Shown piece after piece: positions 1 through 13,570 of a stretch of 64,000 nt of DNA; the stretch's first letter is position 1, and each line of letters starts with the position of its first letter. The position numbers and the translations under genes are program-made. The notes below the pieces were generated by a model, which saw only the letters and a program-made list of their open reading frames with translations, made no database searches and was not told the DNA's origin. The stretch comes from Atrichornis clamosus (lineage: Eukaryota; Chordata; Aves; Passeriformes; Menuridae). The stretch is taken from assembly GCA_013400975.1 (NCBI GenBank), contig WBMZ01011709.1:62001-126000 (forward strand). Reading direction: 5' to 3'.

Positions 1-2914
1 TTCATTCTATTTCTCAGAATTTGTTTCTCTCTTACAGAAATCATTTTCCATCAGCCATATCCCTTGAGTGTAATTCCAAAGGTTGACTTTTATCCAAAAT
101 GTCTTAGTAGTCTGGATACTAGATTGCTGAAGAAACTGTCTCTTTTGTGAATTTAAGCATGTTAAATCAAGATTCTAGATAAACTACATATCCTAGAACT
201 TCTGCAATAATAGTGAAGAAAATACTTTCAACACACCTGCACAACCAAACTGCCAGTTGTCAGTGATGTTTTAAGGCAACAATTGCCAAAAAACAGGAGA
301 AATGCATTCCTAATTTAAAGACAGGATAATATTAAAGCAAAAAAAAAAAAAGGCATTTTAATTGAAGATCAGGAACATATCCATCACAGCACTGGATTAT
401 TCTGCCAACAAATAATGGTGGTAGTAAGAATATATATTTATTTGATCTAATGAGGAGTGAAAAATGGGAAAGGAAAAGGCCTCATTGGCAAGGAGGTCAT
501 TTCCGTTTAACTAACTGGTCATGGGACTAATTTTCCAAAATTAATGGTAGCATTACAGGACAGAAAAGGATGAGCCCAAATAATGTTCACAATTCAGTAG
601 GGCTGAAGACTAGAATTCGAGTATCTCTATCATTCTGTTGCAGTTTAGTTTTTATAGAGAAGATTACTCCTTTTGTAGCTATAGCTGAAGCCATTAAAAG
701 TCCAGTCTCTTATGCTCTTAATTTCCAGAAGAACAGATTTTCTTGAGAAGATGAATGCTTTATCTTTTTCCACGATACATATTTTCTTAGAGCTTCACTG
801 AAAGCCAAAGGACTGTGTATTACATTTTGGAGACTGGCTGTGGCTTTTTTTAAAACATAGTTATATCTGTATCTAGTTGTACTGACTTAGGTCTATTTTG
901 ACCCTCATGGTATTGCATGTTTATGTACTCCACACTATCTGTAATCTACTCTAAAATTGACCCTTTCATGTGGAGCTTTTCTTTCACAAGTGAATCAGGG
1001 ACAAAATTGCATTCCTTTGGGTACTGTTCTGTTGCCACAAACATGAGATCATCCTTTCTCTTGGGTCACACCATGTCTTAGTCATTGAAGCCCTTGATGA
1101 GTAATCTTAGTTCTCTGCATATTGTTTTCATGTGAACAAAATGAGGAAGAAACTTTTTGAAAAGGAAACCACCATACCAAACCACTTGAGCCTGAAATAC
1201 AGTATGTACTTGAACGTTGCTATCAAAAGCTGTAAAGGCATAATTGGGTCTCATCAGGTTCTTGTTCTGTGGTGTAATGTTCTAACTTTGTCCTGTAGTT
1301 ACTTCTCTGTATGCTTCCAAGTTGGTTTGGATGGGAGAGTTACAGCTGCTGCTGGACATTACTGATAGTTATGAAAGACACTGACAAGTTCTCCCAGAAG
1401 TAGCGAAATAGGTGGATTGTTACCACATTCATCCTCTGTGCTTTGGGCTAAAAGAAGTTTAGACTTCTCTTACTTGTGAACTAGGACTAACTTTTGAGCA
1501 GACTCTAATTTTGGATGACAAAAAGTCACTACTCTACTTCTAATCTTGACTGCCTTTGATGAAACTAAGTTTCAGTAGTTTAGAAGTAACTTATTTTAGA
1601 TTTAGGCAGATAAAGTCTTGTCACTGTAGTTTTTTACAGTTGAGTGCTTAAGGTTTCTGCCCAATGTACATATACTTACCTAGAAATTAATAGAAAGTCT
1701 TGAAGCAGAGTTGTCTAAACTTCTTCACTCTCTTCACATAGTTAATAGATTCATCTAGAATCAGAGCTTTTCTGTAAAAGTATACCTATTACATTTTAAC
1801 ACATTATTCTGGTGGAAAATACTGGTTTCACGTCCAAGCAATTTGTGCTCACAGACCTTATTTGCAAGACTAAGGATATTTGGAGTGCTACTCTGAGCCT
1901 TTCCTGCTGAAGCTTCCTCTGGATTCATATTTGTGAGCTACAGAATGATTGTTGTTCTTTAATAGTGTCAAGGGCAGCACAGATACATATGGATATTTAC
2001 CAGTGGCCAAGAGGAAATTAGGGGTTCATGAATTTTGGACACTTTATCATTGTGTTTGACATCTTTCAGATTTTACTGGGTTGCTCTTCACAACCATCTC
2101 CTCCGAGTTCACTGTCCCTTTTATAGCTCCAAATGTAGCCAATATCATCTACTGCCTTCAGAGTTGCTTTTGTAAATCCTACATAGAGACAATAACTCTT
2201 TATTTCCTTCTAGCTTCTCATTCATAGAGTTCACCACAACTTCAGAGCTTTATTATTCCTCCTTCCCAGTCCTTTTGACTTGTCTTACCTTTTTCCATTC
2301 CCACCTTATGTCTTACTGAGTGTACCAGTACAACAGGATACAGCTGTGACTATTTTGAACCCTACTCTAGGATATTCATCCATTTTTCAGAGCTTTTCTT
2401 CTGGTGATGAGCAATTGGGTTTTTGTAAGAAAGATACTGTGATTCAGTGACCTTGACAGAATAAGTAGTTTATTATCTGTCATTATACAGCACTTTATTG
2501 AGAACAGGACTTTGCTCATGTGTGCCTAAGGCTTGTGGTGTCCTCTGATATATCATCTATAGCCAGGTTGGGAGTGTTGACTCTCTTTTTTCAAGAAATA
2601 AAAAAAAAGTGTGGACATTAGGACATGACTGAGATAGATGCTACTAACTTATCCTCTCTCCCCAACCTTTTTGTTGTCAAAACAGATTTTTCTTCAGGAG
2701 ATAAATTTTGAGAGGCCCAGACCACAGATCTATTCTGACTTTGGTGACAATTATCTCTATCCGTCAGCTAGACATTTGTCTGCCCTAACAGAGAAGAACC
2801 ATGGCACATAAGACCAACTTCTTGCCTTCTTAAATGGAGGCATAGACATCTGAGCACACTGCTGCACCTTCAGTTCCTTTGCCTGGAATTTGAGAAGCTC
2901 TGACTTTGAAGTTA

Positions 2915-2995
2915 GCTTAGCTGTACTTTGAACAGGGAGTTGGATGAGATGGCCTTCTGAGATAATTTCCAATCTAAGTTATTCTATTATTCTAA
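2915..2995 (+). repeat. CR1 LINE 3'-end fragment
   Basis: The wording GTTGGATGAGATGGCCTTCTG followed by TTCCAATCTAAG and a TATTCTATTATTCT tail is the 3' end of an avian CR1 element, diverged. The tail on the right gives plus orientation. Confidence 0.55.
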
Positions 2996-5439
2996 GACAT
3001 ATCAAACTACAGTAAAGCAGGGAGAGAGATAGTGATTCAACTATGAATCTCAATGAACTCTGGATATTAATATGTTTTTTTCTTTTGAGTAACTGCCTGT
3101 ATGTCCATTTCTAATTCAGGTTAATTAATGCATGGCATCACCTTTGGCTGGATGTGAAGCCTTTGCACAAACAACAGTTCTATGTCTGCTTTTTTGAATA
3201 TCTGCAGGATTCATTTGGATGAAAATGGAGAACAAGGTGGCAGTTCTGCAGCCTCAAGTATGAAAACACTTTAAAATAAACCCCCAAAGCTTAAGCTATG
3301 TCCGTGGTACATGTTTTAATTACTCAGATCAGTTCTGCCATAGCAAATTTTAGTGTAGTCTTCCAAACTGTTAAGCCAGTTAGCTTCTGTACATTGGTTT
3401 TGGCTTTGGATATCTCAGCAAAGGAGGTAAACAGTCTCCTGTTTGAAATACCTTGACTTGCGAGTGTGTGGTGTCAAGATTGCTGTGTCTTCCTGGTATG
3501 GGCTACCTCTGAATCCTGGATCATTGAGGTCAAGAAGAGAAAATGTCTGAGATAAATTTGTAGTGTAAGAACACCTTTGCTATAATGATAGAGAAACTTT
3601 GCCAAGTAGTGGTGTGGGAAAAAGCTGCTGAAAACAAGCCAGGTTCTTACTCTGTGGGCAGAACCAATGGCTGTGAAATCCAATAGAGAATACTTCTGAA
3701 ATAACCTGTTCACAGACGTACACTAGATACTTCCCAAGCCCTAGGGACTTGTGGAGGTTCAGAGCCCACTGGGTTATACCTTCTTGGAAGGAAACATAGA
3801 CTTGAAAACAATGGGATTACAAGTTGGAAATTGCTACTGAGTTATGTTGAAGCTGATGAACAATTCCCAACTCAGCTGAAGAACGGAAATGTAATATGAC
3901 TTTGGGCTTGGCTTTGGTCAACATTACAATAAGAATTTAGCAAATACATGAGTTCAAACACACAACTCATCCTACCCTAATATGGTGTAGGATCAAGGGA
4001 TGCAGTCTCACATTTCAAAGCATAAGGGAGACTTCTGGTAGGCTGGCTGAAAGGGTCATGGAATGGTTCTGGGAACTCACATTTAGCATCTCAGGCAAAT
4101 CTCAGCATAGCTCCAGACTCTGACAAGAGTCACCGAGAAGATACTGCTGACTAGAATCAGAAGATGTTCAATACTCCTAAGATGCAGGCTGTACACACAT
4201 AAACATAATGCCTGATCCATCAGCTGGAATAAAGGACACAGACAAACATCTCATGTTGCCCCATTTGCTACCAAAAGCAGCATGGTACTAGTTATTGGTT
4301 GTACAGGACAACTGTACGATGGTCCTTTAATTCTCAATATATTTGACACTTCCCAGTTCTGTGAACATCCACTCCATGCCCAACCAAGGTGCTCATCAGT
4401 GTTGAGTGAGGTGAGGGTAATGGAATAGCACAATACATCTATATAGAGCTTGAGAGTATTTGTGTAAGATAAAGATAGCTTTAGGGGGGTGCCCTGAATT
4501 AATGCAGTCTGGACATTGGGATTACATGAATGGAGAGCGTTTTCAGGAGGGATGTATATTAAGTTTGGCAAAAAGACATAAAGAAGCATTAGAGTGTGTT
4601 CCATGGGTATCAGACACACATGTCCTGCAGTCCCTCTACAGACTTTCGGTAGGGTGAGGACTCTGGTTAGCCCTGAGAACAGGCACAATGCTTAAGTACC
4701 TGTGAATACCCCAAAATCCTGTTCCAAAATAGAGTGGCTATTTCAACTATCCACAACAGTAGTTCTTGGTACATTTGTCCCCACAAAACCTCCCCCAAGG
4801 AAGTGGCTGAAAGGGTTATAGGTAGCACTGCCCAGAATTTTGTCAGGGAACAGTTCAGTTGTCAGTCAGACACACTATTTCTGCTAAGAGCTATACCTTG
4901 ACTGTGATAATTTTCGAGTATAGAGGTAGCCTCAGGGATGTGATTAGCCTCAATTGGAACCTTGCAACCTGCAAAGGTAAAATATGTAACTGTAGAGCAA
5001 AGCTAAACACCACTGAATAATTTTTTGGAGGTTAAAATCAACCCATACTCTAATTCAGTGCAGAGATAATGTTTTTCTAGTAGCAAGCCATTACTATGGC
5101 TAGGGCCACAATGAATATGTCTAGAACGAGAGAAGGCCAAACAAAACACTTGTGAGGTGGTATTGGTACAGATCAATGGAAAACAGCTATTATACTGCTA
5201 TTCATGTGAACATACTCAAAGTGCAGCATATAAAACATACCTTTCCTGCAGACATATTTTCATCACCATCCTGGCTTGATTTTGAGTTTGCAGGTGATCT
5301 TAGGTACTTCTTACAAGGTCAAACAAGGCTGTCACTCTCTTTTCTGCTGAACCGTCACTATTATCCCTGAGACCAGCTGAGGGAAAGTTATAAGTTACCT
5401 CTGATCAACACCAGGGTGCGATGCTGAATTGAGTTCACA

Positions 5440-6025
5440 TGTATGTGAACTTAACCCTGACTGGCAACTAAGCCCCACACAGTTGCTCGCTCACTTCCTT
5501 CAGGGTGGGATGGGGGAGAGAATTGGAAGAGTAAAGGTGAGAAAACTAATGGTTTGAGTTTAGTAGGTAAAACAAAAGCCACACACACAAGCAAACCAAA
5601 ACAAGGAGTTAATTCACTGCTTCCCCCATTGACAGGCATTGTTAAGCCATACCCAGGAAAGCAGGGCTCCATCACACTGAACGGTGATTTGGGAAGACAA
5701 ATGCCATTGCTCCAAATATTACCCCTTCCTCTCTCTTGCCCCTGTTTTATATGCTCAGCATGATGCTGTATGATATGGGTTATCCTTGTGGTGAGTTGTC
5801 CTGGCTGTGTCTGCTCTCAACTCCTTATGCACCCCCAGCCTCCTCACTGGCAGGATGGTGTGAGAGGCAGAAAAGGCCTTGGTATTGTGTAAGCATTGCT
5901 CAGCAAGAATGAAAACACACCTGCATTAACAACACAGGGGTTAACGTTGTCAGCACACAGCCAAAACATAGCCCCATATCAGCGACTGTGAAGAAAATTA
6001 ACTCTACCCCAGGCAAATTGGCACA
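5440..6025 (-). mobile_element. probable solo LTR of an avian endogenous retrovirus
   Basis: About 586 bases bounded by TG and CA. On the minus strand a TATAAAA box lies near 5746-5752, preceded by CATATCATACAGCATCATGC-like promoter sequence also seen in the LTR at 62021-62566. The family resemblance is from memory of songbird LTRs. No target duplication is visible (TCACA left, GCGTA right), so the ends are approximate. No internal viral genes are present. Confidence 0.6.
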
Positions 6026-6231
6026 GCGTAGAAATTCCCACAGCCTGTGCTGTCTGTGATTCTGTTATTTTCTCTTGCCCACACAGGATGAAAAGATGTT
6101 CTGGCTTCTTGTTTCCTCTCCCACAGGCAAAGCCTAATACTGCTGGAGCTGAGCTATCTACTCTGTGTGCACCTCCAGGTTAGGTTGTGTGTCCACATGG
6201 CCATCAATTAGGAGTATTAGGAGTAGAGTAG

Positions 6232-6295
6232 GGTGGTTTGGTTGATTGGTTGGTTTGGTTTGGAGGTTTTTTTGGTTGTTTGGGTTTTTTTCTTA
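6232..6295. repeat. T/G-rich low-complexity tract
   Basis: Runs of GGTTTGGTT-like sequence grading into long T runs on the plus strand. A similar tract occurs at 50450-50577. Confidence 0.7.
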
Positions 6296-8238
6296 TGGAT
6301 ACAGTGGAAGAAAATCTGGTAAGTAAAATTGTAGATCAACTGGTAAGAGTAGAAATCACACCGAGGTGCAGAATAAGCCTTTTAAGATGCAGCAAATAGC
6401 AGCCCTCTGACTGGTTAAAAAAAAGGGCCTAGGTTCAGGATAAAGTACCAAAGTACTTAAGTAGATGCTCATCTAGAAATATTTCTATCTCTGGACAGCT
6501 ATTGTTGAAGCTTTAAGGAGAGATAGCAGGGAGGAACTGTTAGAGTGCAGGCTTGAACTATGTATCAGACCAACAAATAACAGATGCATGCATGCATTAA
6601 CTGCACTATGTGAGCAACAAAATGGAATTGCAATTCTAGCATTTAACTCTTTACAATCTAGAACACAGGTTCTCTTCTCCAGGAAAGTACTGGAGTGAAA
6701 ACAAGAATTGCAAGTGTTAATTCAGAAGTAATACCTAAATCTCAATGCGAAAGAAGAGGATCTGTGGAATCTTCCAGGCAAGACATACTGCAACTTATTC
6801 TTTCTTCTCTCACTTCACAGCTCAGAAGTAAGGCTGGGCAGTCTTTGGTTACACCAAAACGAGTTTCTTAATGGTCAGTCCTTTGAGATGTATATGCTAC
6901 ACTGTAGAAACTCCCAGGTTTGTCTTGATTATAGCAGCAATGAGAGGAGAAACCGCTCCTCGCATTGCCTTTCAACTGGGCAGAACAGCACACTGCTGAT
7001 AAATGGTAACATGACATGGTTTGTGATAGCCCAGAGAACAGATCCCTGAACTGAGCAGGGCATAAGACCTTTTGCTTACGTACTGCTAACAAAATCAGTG
7101 GGCCAGAAAAGGATTTTGGGGTATTCACAATTCAGTACATATATGTCCCTATGGGGAAATATTTGCAATCATGAAAAAACAGAACTGTAGAAAAGTGACT
7201 TAAGGGGAAGCTATATTTTTGTTGGGCTTTGATTTGTAAACGGACTGTCAGAAATTCCTCCATTCCAATATAACATTTATCTGTGTGCATGAGGTCAAAA
7301 TAGGCAGTCAAAGACTAACTCAGTCATGGGGTATGACGTGCATGAAAAAAGCTATTTGGAGATGAGTGTGACTGCATCTATGTGTGTATGCATGCATACT
7401 CCTGTCCTTTTGCCTTTTTCCTAATCAGATTAAAAATTGTATTCTCTCACACCAACTTTTAAACAATTCGGAAGGACGTACTACAAATTCAGAATGAAAA
7501 AAAAATCCCAACTCTCGCAATTTCACCTAAAAAAATTATTTTAAAAATTATTTAAAGATACTACAAGGTCCACTGGATGTGGTCAGTCAATTCAGACAGA
7601 TGTATTATTGATTGTGTTGAACCACTTTCAAAATACGAAAGAGTTAACAATTTTTAAGTACACATTTGCCCTGCTGGCAGGGGTTATATTCTGGCTGCAT
7701 AAAGCAGTGATGATAACAGGTGTGATATGTGGGTTTGGTTTTTTTTTTCAATTGGGGGAGATCTGCTGCAAGAATAGTCCTTGAGGAAGTGAAACATACA
7801 ATGAAAAATTGTTTTCATTTGTTACTGAGGAGTCTTAATTCCTTTCAATTATTAAAGAGCAAGTAAATTAGAACAAAAATTTGTCTTGACTTAAAGCAAA
7901 TCTCTTGAAAATGACGGTTAAATGTCTCCTGTTACTTTCTTTATACTGAAGTTAGTTGTCAAATTTAACAGAAACCAGTAAGACATTGCTGTGTAAAGCA
8001 ATGTTTCTTCTCAAAATTGTTGTCCAATTCTAATAAAGTCCTATCTGGAGTAGTATATTCAAAGGCAGTTTTTAAGTCACGTGCCAATTTACCTTCAAAA
8101 CCAAAAATCCTTTTCACTTAGAAAAAATCTATAGTGAGCATTTGACAATGTATACCTGCATTTTGCACCATTCCTATAGTATCCATGACAAATAATGTCT
8201 CCAGTAAAAATTCAGTATTTCTTGTTCAAATATTTAAC

Positions 8239-8292
8239 TTCTTTCTTTCTTTTCCTCTTTCTTTCTTTTTCTCTCTTTCTTTCTCTTCCTCA
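8239..8292. repeat. polypyrimidine (CTTT)n-like tract
   Basis: Imperfect CTTT/CTCTT repeat on the plus strand, about 54 bases. Confidence 0.75.
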
Positions 8293-9939
8293 TTAAGATG
8301 CAGCTTAACTAAAATAAAATTTGAATTATTTTTAATGGAAAACTGATTCTTTTGCAGAAGTGCAAAATCTCCTGTGAATTTTTCTTGATTTAAAGGAAGC
8401 TTCTGTTGTTATCGCTTACATCTATGATTCATATAAAGACAAATCTGCCAATTTGATTTCTAGAAATGTTCAGTCTATTAGCTGAGATGGATCTGCTCTG
8501 TTTAGTTCATCAACTAGCCCTGGAGTTCGATAGTTTATAAAAATTTCATCTCCTCCGTTTACAGTGTATTAACCTCTTCCTTTTAAAGTGCATCAAAGCT
8601 TCAAAATAAACGTCTGTTTTCTAGCAAAGCTTTCCTCTTAAAGGCAGAAGAATCTTATATAAATGATACTCTGATTTCATTCATCACTGCTACATGATTT
8701 CTTGTGCAGTTACTGTTTGCAACCTTGTTCTAGTGCTCTTTTGGTGATTAATTTGCTGTATACACAGTTTCTTACCTGAATTAGTGAATGTTCTTCCTCA
8801 AGTGCAGCTGACCTTCATGTTGGAATCATATTGATATCTGCTGATATCTCTATCTGTTTTGACAGAGAAAGCTAATTCATTCTTAAGTACTGGACTAATT
8901 TTTTTCTCTGTTAACTCCTTGATGAATATCACTTTTTCTCTTTAATTACACCAGGGAGTCTAAAGAACATCACTGGCTCAAGTTACAATGAAAAAAAGTG
9001 GATTTTGTTGTTGTTTTTGTTGTTTTTCCCCAAGGGAAACTTGATCTTCCTAACAGATCTCCCATACCACTCCCTGGTAGAGGTATCCTTGGTGTGTCAG
9101 CACCACAGCAGCTCAGATTGTGCATGGTTTGTGCTGTGTTCAATGACAGGGTGTGCAATAAATTCCTGTAGCCTACAGATTAATGTTAGAGGTGGGAAAC
9201 AAACACTGAGTGTTCTTTAGCAACTTATTCATGGTGCCTAATCATTTCAGTTACCTGCTAAGCTCTATTCAGGATACAGTGACAAGTCAGCTCTGTGAAA
9301 GGACTGGCACAAACAGAACTCTGGATGCGTTTTGCCTGGACCCAACTTAAACTCTAGTTCAGTATCTCGTAAAACCTGCATGTTTTTATCAGTCTTCTCT
9401 CCTCCCCCTTCATAGAGTTCTTCTGTGTGATCTCACGACCCTGTCACCTCTTGTCACTGCAATTCTAGGCAAAGAGATATCCAGAGCCCTGAGTGCTACT
9501 GAAGCTCAGGAGAGCAAGTGTGGGGACTGATGGTAGTGACTGGCTTCAAGCAGAAACCCCGCTGGATGGTAAAGGATTAAAAGTAGATGGTTCCTACTTG
9601 AAGCAGGTAAAAGCACTTTAGTTTCCCCTCTTTAACCTTCCTTAAATCAGAGTGAAGCCTTGCTGTAGATAAATAACTCTCAGCTCTGTGAACTGAAGGA
9701 ATTCAGCATTGCACGAAAGTGCTCAATATTTTATGAAAGTGAACTATAAATGAATGCAGTGAATTGTTATGCATACATTTTAAATGTAATATAAATGGCT
9801 TTTGCCTTATTACCATGTTGTAATAATGGAGTAATTTACATTTTTTACTTTTCCAGAAAAAAATGAAGGTAACATTCAGCTGACACTGGAAAATAAGCTT
9901 TTGTAATCAATTGGAAAAATAAAGCTAGATTTAAAAATA

Positions 9940-11296
9940 TTTATTTGTATAATTATATCATTATAGTATTGTAAGTGTGATTTGCTTTTGTCTGTTGAAA
10001 GTAGCTGTGTAGCTATTTAATACTCTATTTTTCGTCAAATGAACATGTGTTTCCAACACAGATTCTCATTTAAATCTTTAAAAAAAGATAATGTGGAGTT
10101 TGACCTCCATAGTCATTACCTGATGAAACATAAGTAAATATGTTGTTTAAAGTATGCAGTAGACAAATATATCAGCAAAAGACTTCAGATATTATGGTGA
10201 TACTGTTAGTGAAGAATATTACCATTTCCTGATCATTCCTGTAATTGTTGCTTCTATGTTATATTAACAATTCTTTAATTACATGAATGCCAGATGGTTA
10301 AATTCACAAAAAGGAAAATTGCTTTACATATAACGTAGTGGGATAACAATGTGTAGAACCTATTTTAGAGAAACCATGACAGACATATTTCATTCATCAG
10401 TGTCACAAAAAAGGAAATTACTTCCTCCAATAAGCAATGAAATAAATAAAGGTCAGATGGTTCATAGATCTGCATTTGCTTTGCAGAATTCTACCAGTAA
10501 AACAGGATGTTTTCTATTAACATTACTTTAAAGTTTCTTGGTAACTATAGCATCAAAATAAAGACCAGATTTTGTCTACATGAAATTCACTCCTCCTGCT
10601 TAAAGTCCTATGCCTAGAATCTGCAAAGAAAAAAAAACTGGAATAAGATGTGGAAGCTGCTGAATTTCTGTGTAAGCATCAGGCTGAGATCTGTACAAGC
10701 TTACAGGAGTCAGGTACTCAGCTTCCACTAAAACGTTAGAGGAGGTGAGCACCTTTGTTCTTAAAGCTTTGTTTTGCAAATGCGAGCTCTGTAAAGGTGT
10801 ATCAGCCTCCCAGTATTTACTCAGGGACAGTATGTATACATGACTATATATGAACATTGCCTTGGGTATTCAAGATCTATGCAAGTGAAAAGGAGAGCAC
10901 GGAGCATGCAGCTTCTCAACTGTGAAGCAGCAGCAGTCTTGCTAAGCCATACTGTTTACAAGGCAGGCTACTGGATCTTCCTCACAGACTACACTTGACT
11001 CCTGCCCTTAAGTGACCTCCAGCTAAGCCAGAAAAACATGCGTTAATTGTTGGCAAACTTCGAACTGCATAGGGTTCAATTGGAAGGAAGGGCTTTAAGC
11101 CAGCCATGTGTGCACTGGATGTTCCACCTAACTGGAATGTGGTTTGGGTTGAGGTATGTTTTCTTTGGCTATTTTTTTCCTGAAATGTGCAATTACAAAA
11201 ATTAAAATATGTACATCATTACAAATGAAATTTCAGTGTCAGATTTTTCTGTCATCAAATGGAATATTCCTATGTGCAGCAGGTGAATTATTCTCC
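9940..11296 (-). other. COL15A1: probable COL15A1 3' UTR
   Basis: Non-coding continuation of exon W27 after TAA. The first canonical AATAAA on the minus strand lies at 9940-9945, about 1.36 kb from the stop. Weaker ATTAAA hexamers are at 10274-10279 and 10016-10021 and could end a shorter transcript. The stretch is AT-rich and contains no repeat I recognise. The 3' end is inferred from hexamers alone. Confidence 0.35.
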
Positions 11297-11504
11297 TTAG
11301 GGGTCAGATATAAAACTGTTTTCAATACAGAGAACAATAAACTGATTATTACAGCTATATACTTTCTGATCAAGAACTTTCCCTGTCTTCAGCGGTGATG
11401 CTTGTCCCATAGCTCCCATATCAGCTGTGTGCCAGGCTTCACAGTAGTTGCTAACCAGTCGAATCCCATTTGCAGTTGAGCCATGCCATATTACTTTTTG
11501 AGGC
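11297..11504 (-). CDS. COL15A1: COL15A1 exon W27: endostatin-like domain, C-terminal part, and stop
   Basis: Last coding exon. The acceptor is a pyrimidine-rich tract ending CAG at 11505-11507, and the exon's first base completes the Trp codon begun in W26. It reads (W)PQKVIWHGSTANGIRLVS, then NYCEAWHTAD, KVLDQKVYSCNNQFIVLC and IENSFISDP, then TAA at 11297-11299. Three of the four endostatin cysteines are here (NYC, YSC, VLC); in the family these pair among themselves and with the cysteine in W25 to form two disulfides. The C-terminal tail (ISDP) is short and differs from the remembered human tail (MTDARK). The exon continues as 3' UTR to the left. Confidence 0.95.
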
Positions 11505-11852
11505 CTGAAAGGTAACATTAAGAAGTTATTTCCTGGAAAAGTCTCTATTGATTTACTAAGCTGCACACCTATTTGTGTGGTGACCTCTATTTCTGCATTC
11601 CTTGTGGTTGAAGCAAACAGTGGGTAGGTAAAGATGAAGACAGAAAATGGGAGAAAGAAAAGAGAACACAACCTGATAGCCCATTCCTAGACTATCAGAA
11701 ATGGCAAAGAAAAATGCCATAAGGAAAGTGAGAAATTTTTATCACATTTCTAGTAGCCCAGGATATTGCTAGTATTTCTGTTATTATCTGGTAAAAGAAG
11801 AAAAAAACTCTTATATGTAACATATAAAACATAGATAGTAATGTAAACTCAC
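11505..11852 (-). other. COL15A1: COL15A1 intron W26/W27
   Basis: 348 bases with GT-AG ends; no repeat or other feature recognised. Confidence 0.85.
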
Positions 11853-11968
11853 CAAGATGAATCGGTCATGACGTTCCTTCCATCAAAGGAGTATAATGGA
11901 ACATGAATGTTGAATTGTCCACCATTTCCATCAAATATGGATTCCCAGTTACTGAAAAGGGTTTCTCC
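11853..11968 (-). CDS. COL15A1: COL15A1 exon W26: endostatin-like domain, middle
   Basis: 116 bases starting in phase 0 and ending with two bases of a Trp codon that W27 completes. It translates as GETLFSNWESIFDGNGGQ, then FNIHVPLYSFDGRNVMTD and SSW. The NWxSIF and YSFDGR motifs are hallmarks of the endostatin fold, here closest to type XV (restin). The donor is GTGAGT (reverse strand, 11847-11852) and the acceptor AACAG at 11969-11973. Confidence 0.94.
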
Positions 11969-12915
11969 CTGTTAAAATTTCAAAGCCACTTTTACAAACA
12001 AAACAAATCCCAAATCTACATCATACCTAACCTTTATAGACTTATCTATAAATCGAAAATTTTATCTGCACTTATGATTTTACCTTTCACATCAGTTTCT
12101 GCATAATGTTCCTGAACTAACTTGTCTCATCTGTCAGCTCTATGCAAATAGCTCTCTGATACATGCCTTGCCTCACAGTTGTTTCTCAACTGTCACTCCA
12201 AAAATTCAACTTGATCATCCACTGTCCTTTTCCTCCTAAGGCATTGTTTGAAAAATTGCTTATAACTACTGTAGCTATAGAGAAAATATAGACATAATTT
12301 GTACTGGAACTTCTGTTAAGGCCATAATTTTGTGAAAAGTGTTGCAAATGTTCAGGGCAAAAGCTTTGCATTTGGCTTCTTCTCAAACTACTTTTGAGTT
12401 TTTCCAAAGTTGAAACAATATTATCATCAAAAATTTCTCGCAAGGCTCTGTGTCTGCATGCACTTCAGAGTAGCATCCACTCAACATGTTCCAAGCATCA
12501 TGTAGGTTCCTTTGTCCTCTTGTTCTGGGAGCCAGCCAATGCTACAAAGACATGGTTTGTTTTCCTTAGTTTCAGAGTGTGTCTGTTTATGCGAGACCAC
12601 AAAATGACTCATACTCTGTTTCACTGGGGTAAATCCAATATCATTCCTAAGCACAGAATTTGCATTTTTCTTAGAAATAAGAAAAATAGGCATTTTAGCC
12701 TATGATCACAATAAAGAGTAGAACATAATAGCTCAGTAGTTTTCTATTTCATCACTACTTTTTTGTTTCTTGAACCTGGTTGTGAAATATGAAGCAAAGC
12801 TGCTTCTTTGTAAAATGCAGTTTGGGCTGAAACTTTGTGCTTTTGAAATTTTCCAAGATATTTGGGGAACCTACAGCCTATTCTAAAAAAGCAAGTACTA
12901 AGTACTCTTTTTTAC
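11969..12915 (-). other. COL15A1: COL15A1 intron W25/W26
   Basis: 947 bases; no recognisable repeat. Small open frames on both strands have no family resemblance. Confidence 0.85.
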
Positions 12916-13101
12916 CTGAAGATTGACTATTGGCAAGTGGTATCGGTCTGTTTTTCTAACAACTGTGGCCAGATCCTGCAAATGCGATGAGAGGAAGGCT
13001 CTATAGGTAGATGTCAAACCTGCTAGTCGGGCCTGCTGAAAACACTGAAAATCTGCTCGCATGTCACCAGAAAATGGGAAGTTCAAAGCCACCAAATGCA
13101 A
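12916..13101 (-). CDS. COL15A1: COL15A1 exon W25: endostatin-like domain, N-terminal part
   Basis: 186 bases, phase 0 to phase 0 (62 codons). It begins [18 protein letters not shown], continues [18 protein letters not shown] and [12 protein letters not shown], and ends [11 protein letters not shown]. This is the best identity marker in the window. It lacks the extra residues that endostatin of type XVIII has after the SGGMRG motif, which supports type XV. The first endostatin cysteine (DFQC) and the His of LHLVALN are present. Donor GTAAAA, acceptor TTCTAG. Confidence 0.96.
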
Positions 13102-13523
13102 CTAGAAGAAAGAAAGAGGAAAAGGCACCATTTAAAAAAATATCTATGACACTAGGAAGACATATATTGGAAACAAAATAGTGCCCCCTCCTCCTGCCAA
13201 CACAGAATACATACCTTTAATAACAGGTATGAAAGATATTTGTTGCCATAACATTACATTACTTAGAGCCAGGAGGCCCTTAGCAGAAATACCAATTTAT
13301 CTTTCAACATTAAGGAAATCACAAATATTATATATTCTTAAAAAATAAAAATCTTTTAAAAGCAGATAATATTTTCAATCAGAAGTCTTTTCACATTAAC
13401 AAAATCCCAAATCCTACAAGCATGGAAAAAAGTAGTAAGAAATGACTATATACCATTTAAAAATACAAGAAGTAACATGCTTAAGTCAAACAGCACAGAT
13501 ACAAGTACTAATCCACATTCTTG

Positions 13524-13552
13524 CTTTTTTCTTTCTTTCTTTCTTTCTTTCT
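13524..13552. repeat. (CTTT)n microsatellite
   Basis: About seven CTTT units on the plus strand next to the solo LTR insertion site. Confidence 0.85.
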
Positions 13553-13570
13553 GGTTTCAGTGTTTTAGCT

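Larger units (their letters stand above)
1..9939. other. flanking DNA downstream of COL15A1
   Basis: No protein-coding exon was found on either strand; open frames are short and unlike any family I know. It holds a CR1 3' end (about 2915-2995), a probable solo LTR (5440-6025), T/G-rich low-complexity sequence (6232-6295) and a pyrimidine tract (8239-8292). In other vertebrates TGFBR1 follows COL15A1, but none of it is visible here. Confidence 0.6.

Noticed and set aside
4251..4688. 145-codon minus-strand frame downstream of COL15A1
   Set aside because: No similarity to a known family, no splice context that extends it, and an overlapping open frame on the other strand.
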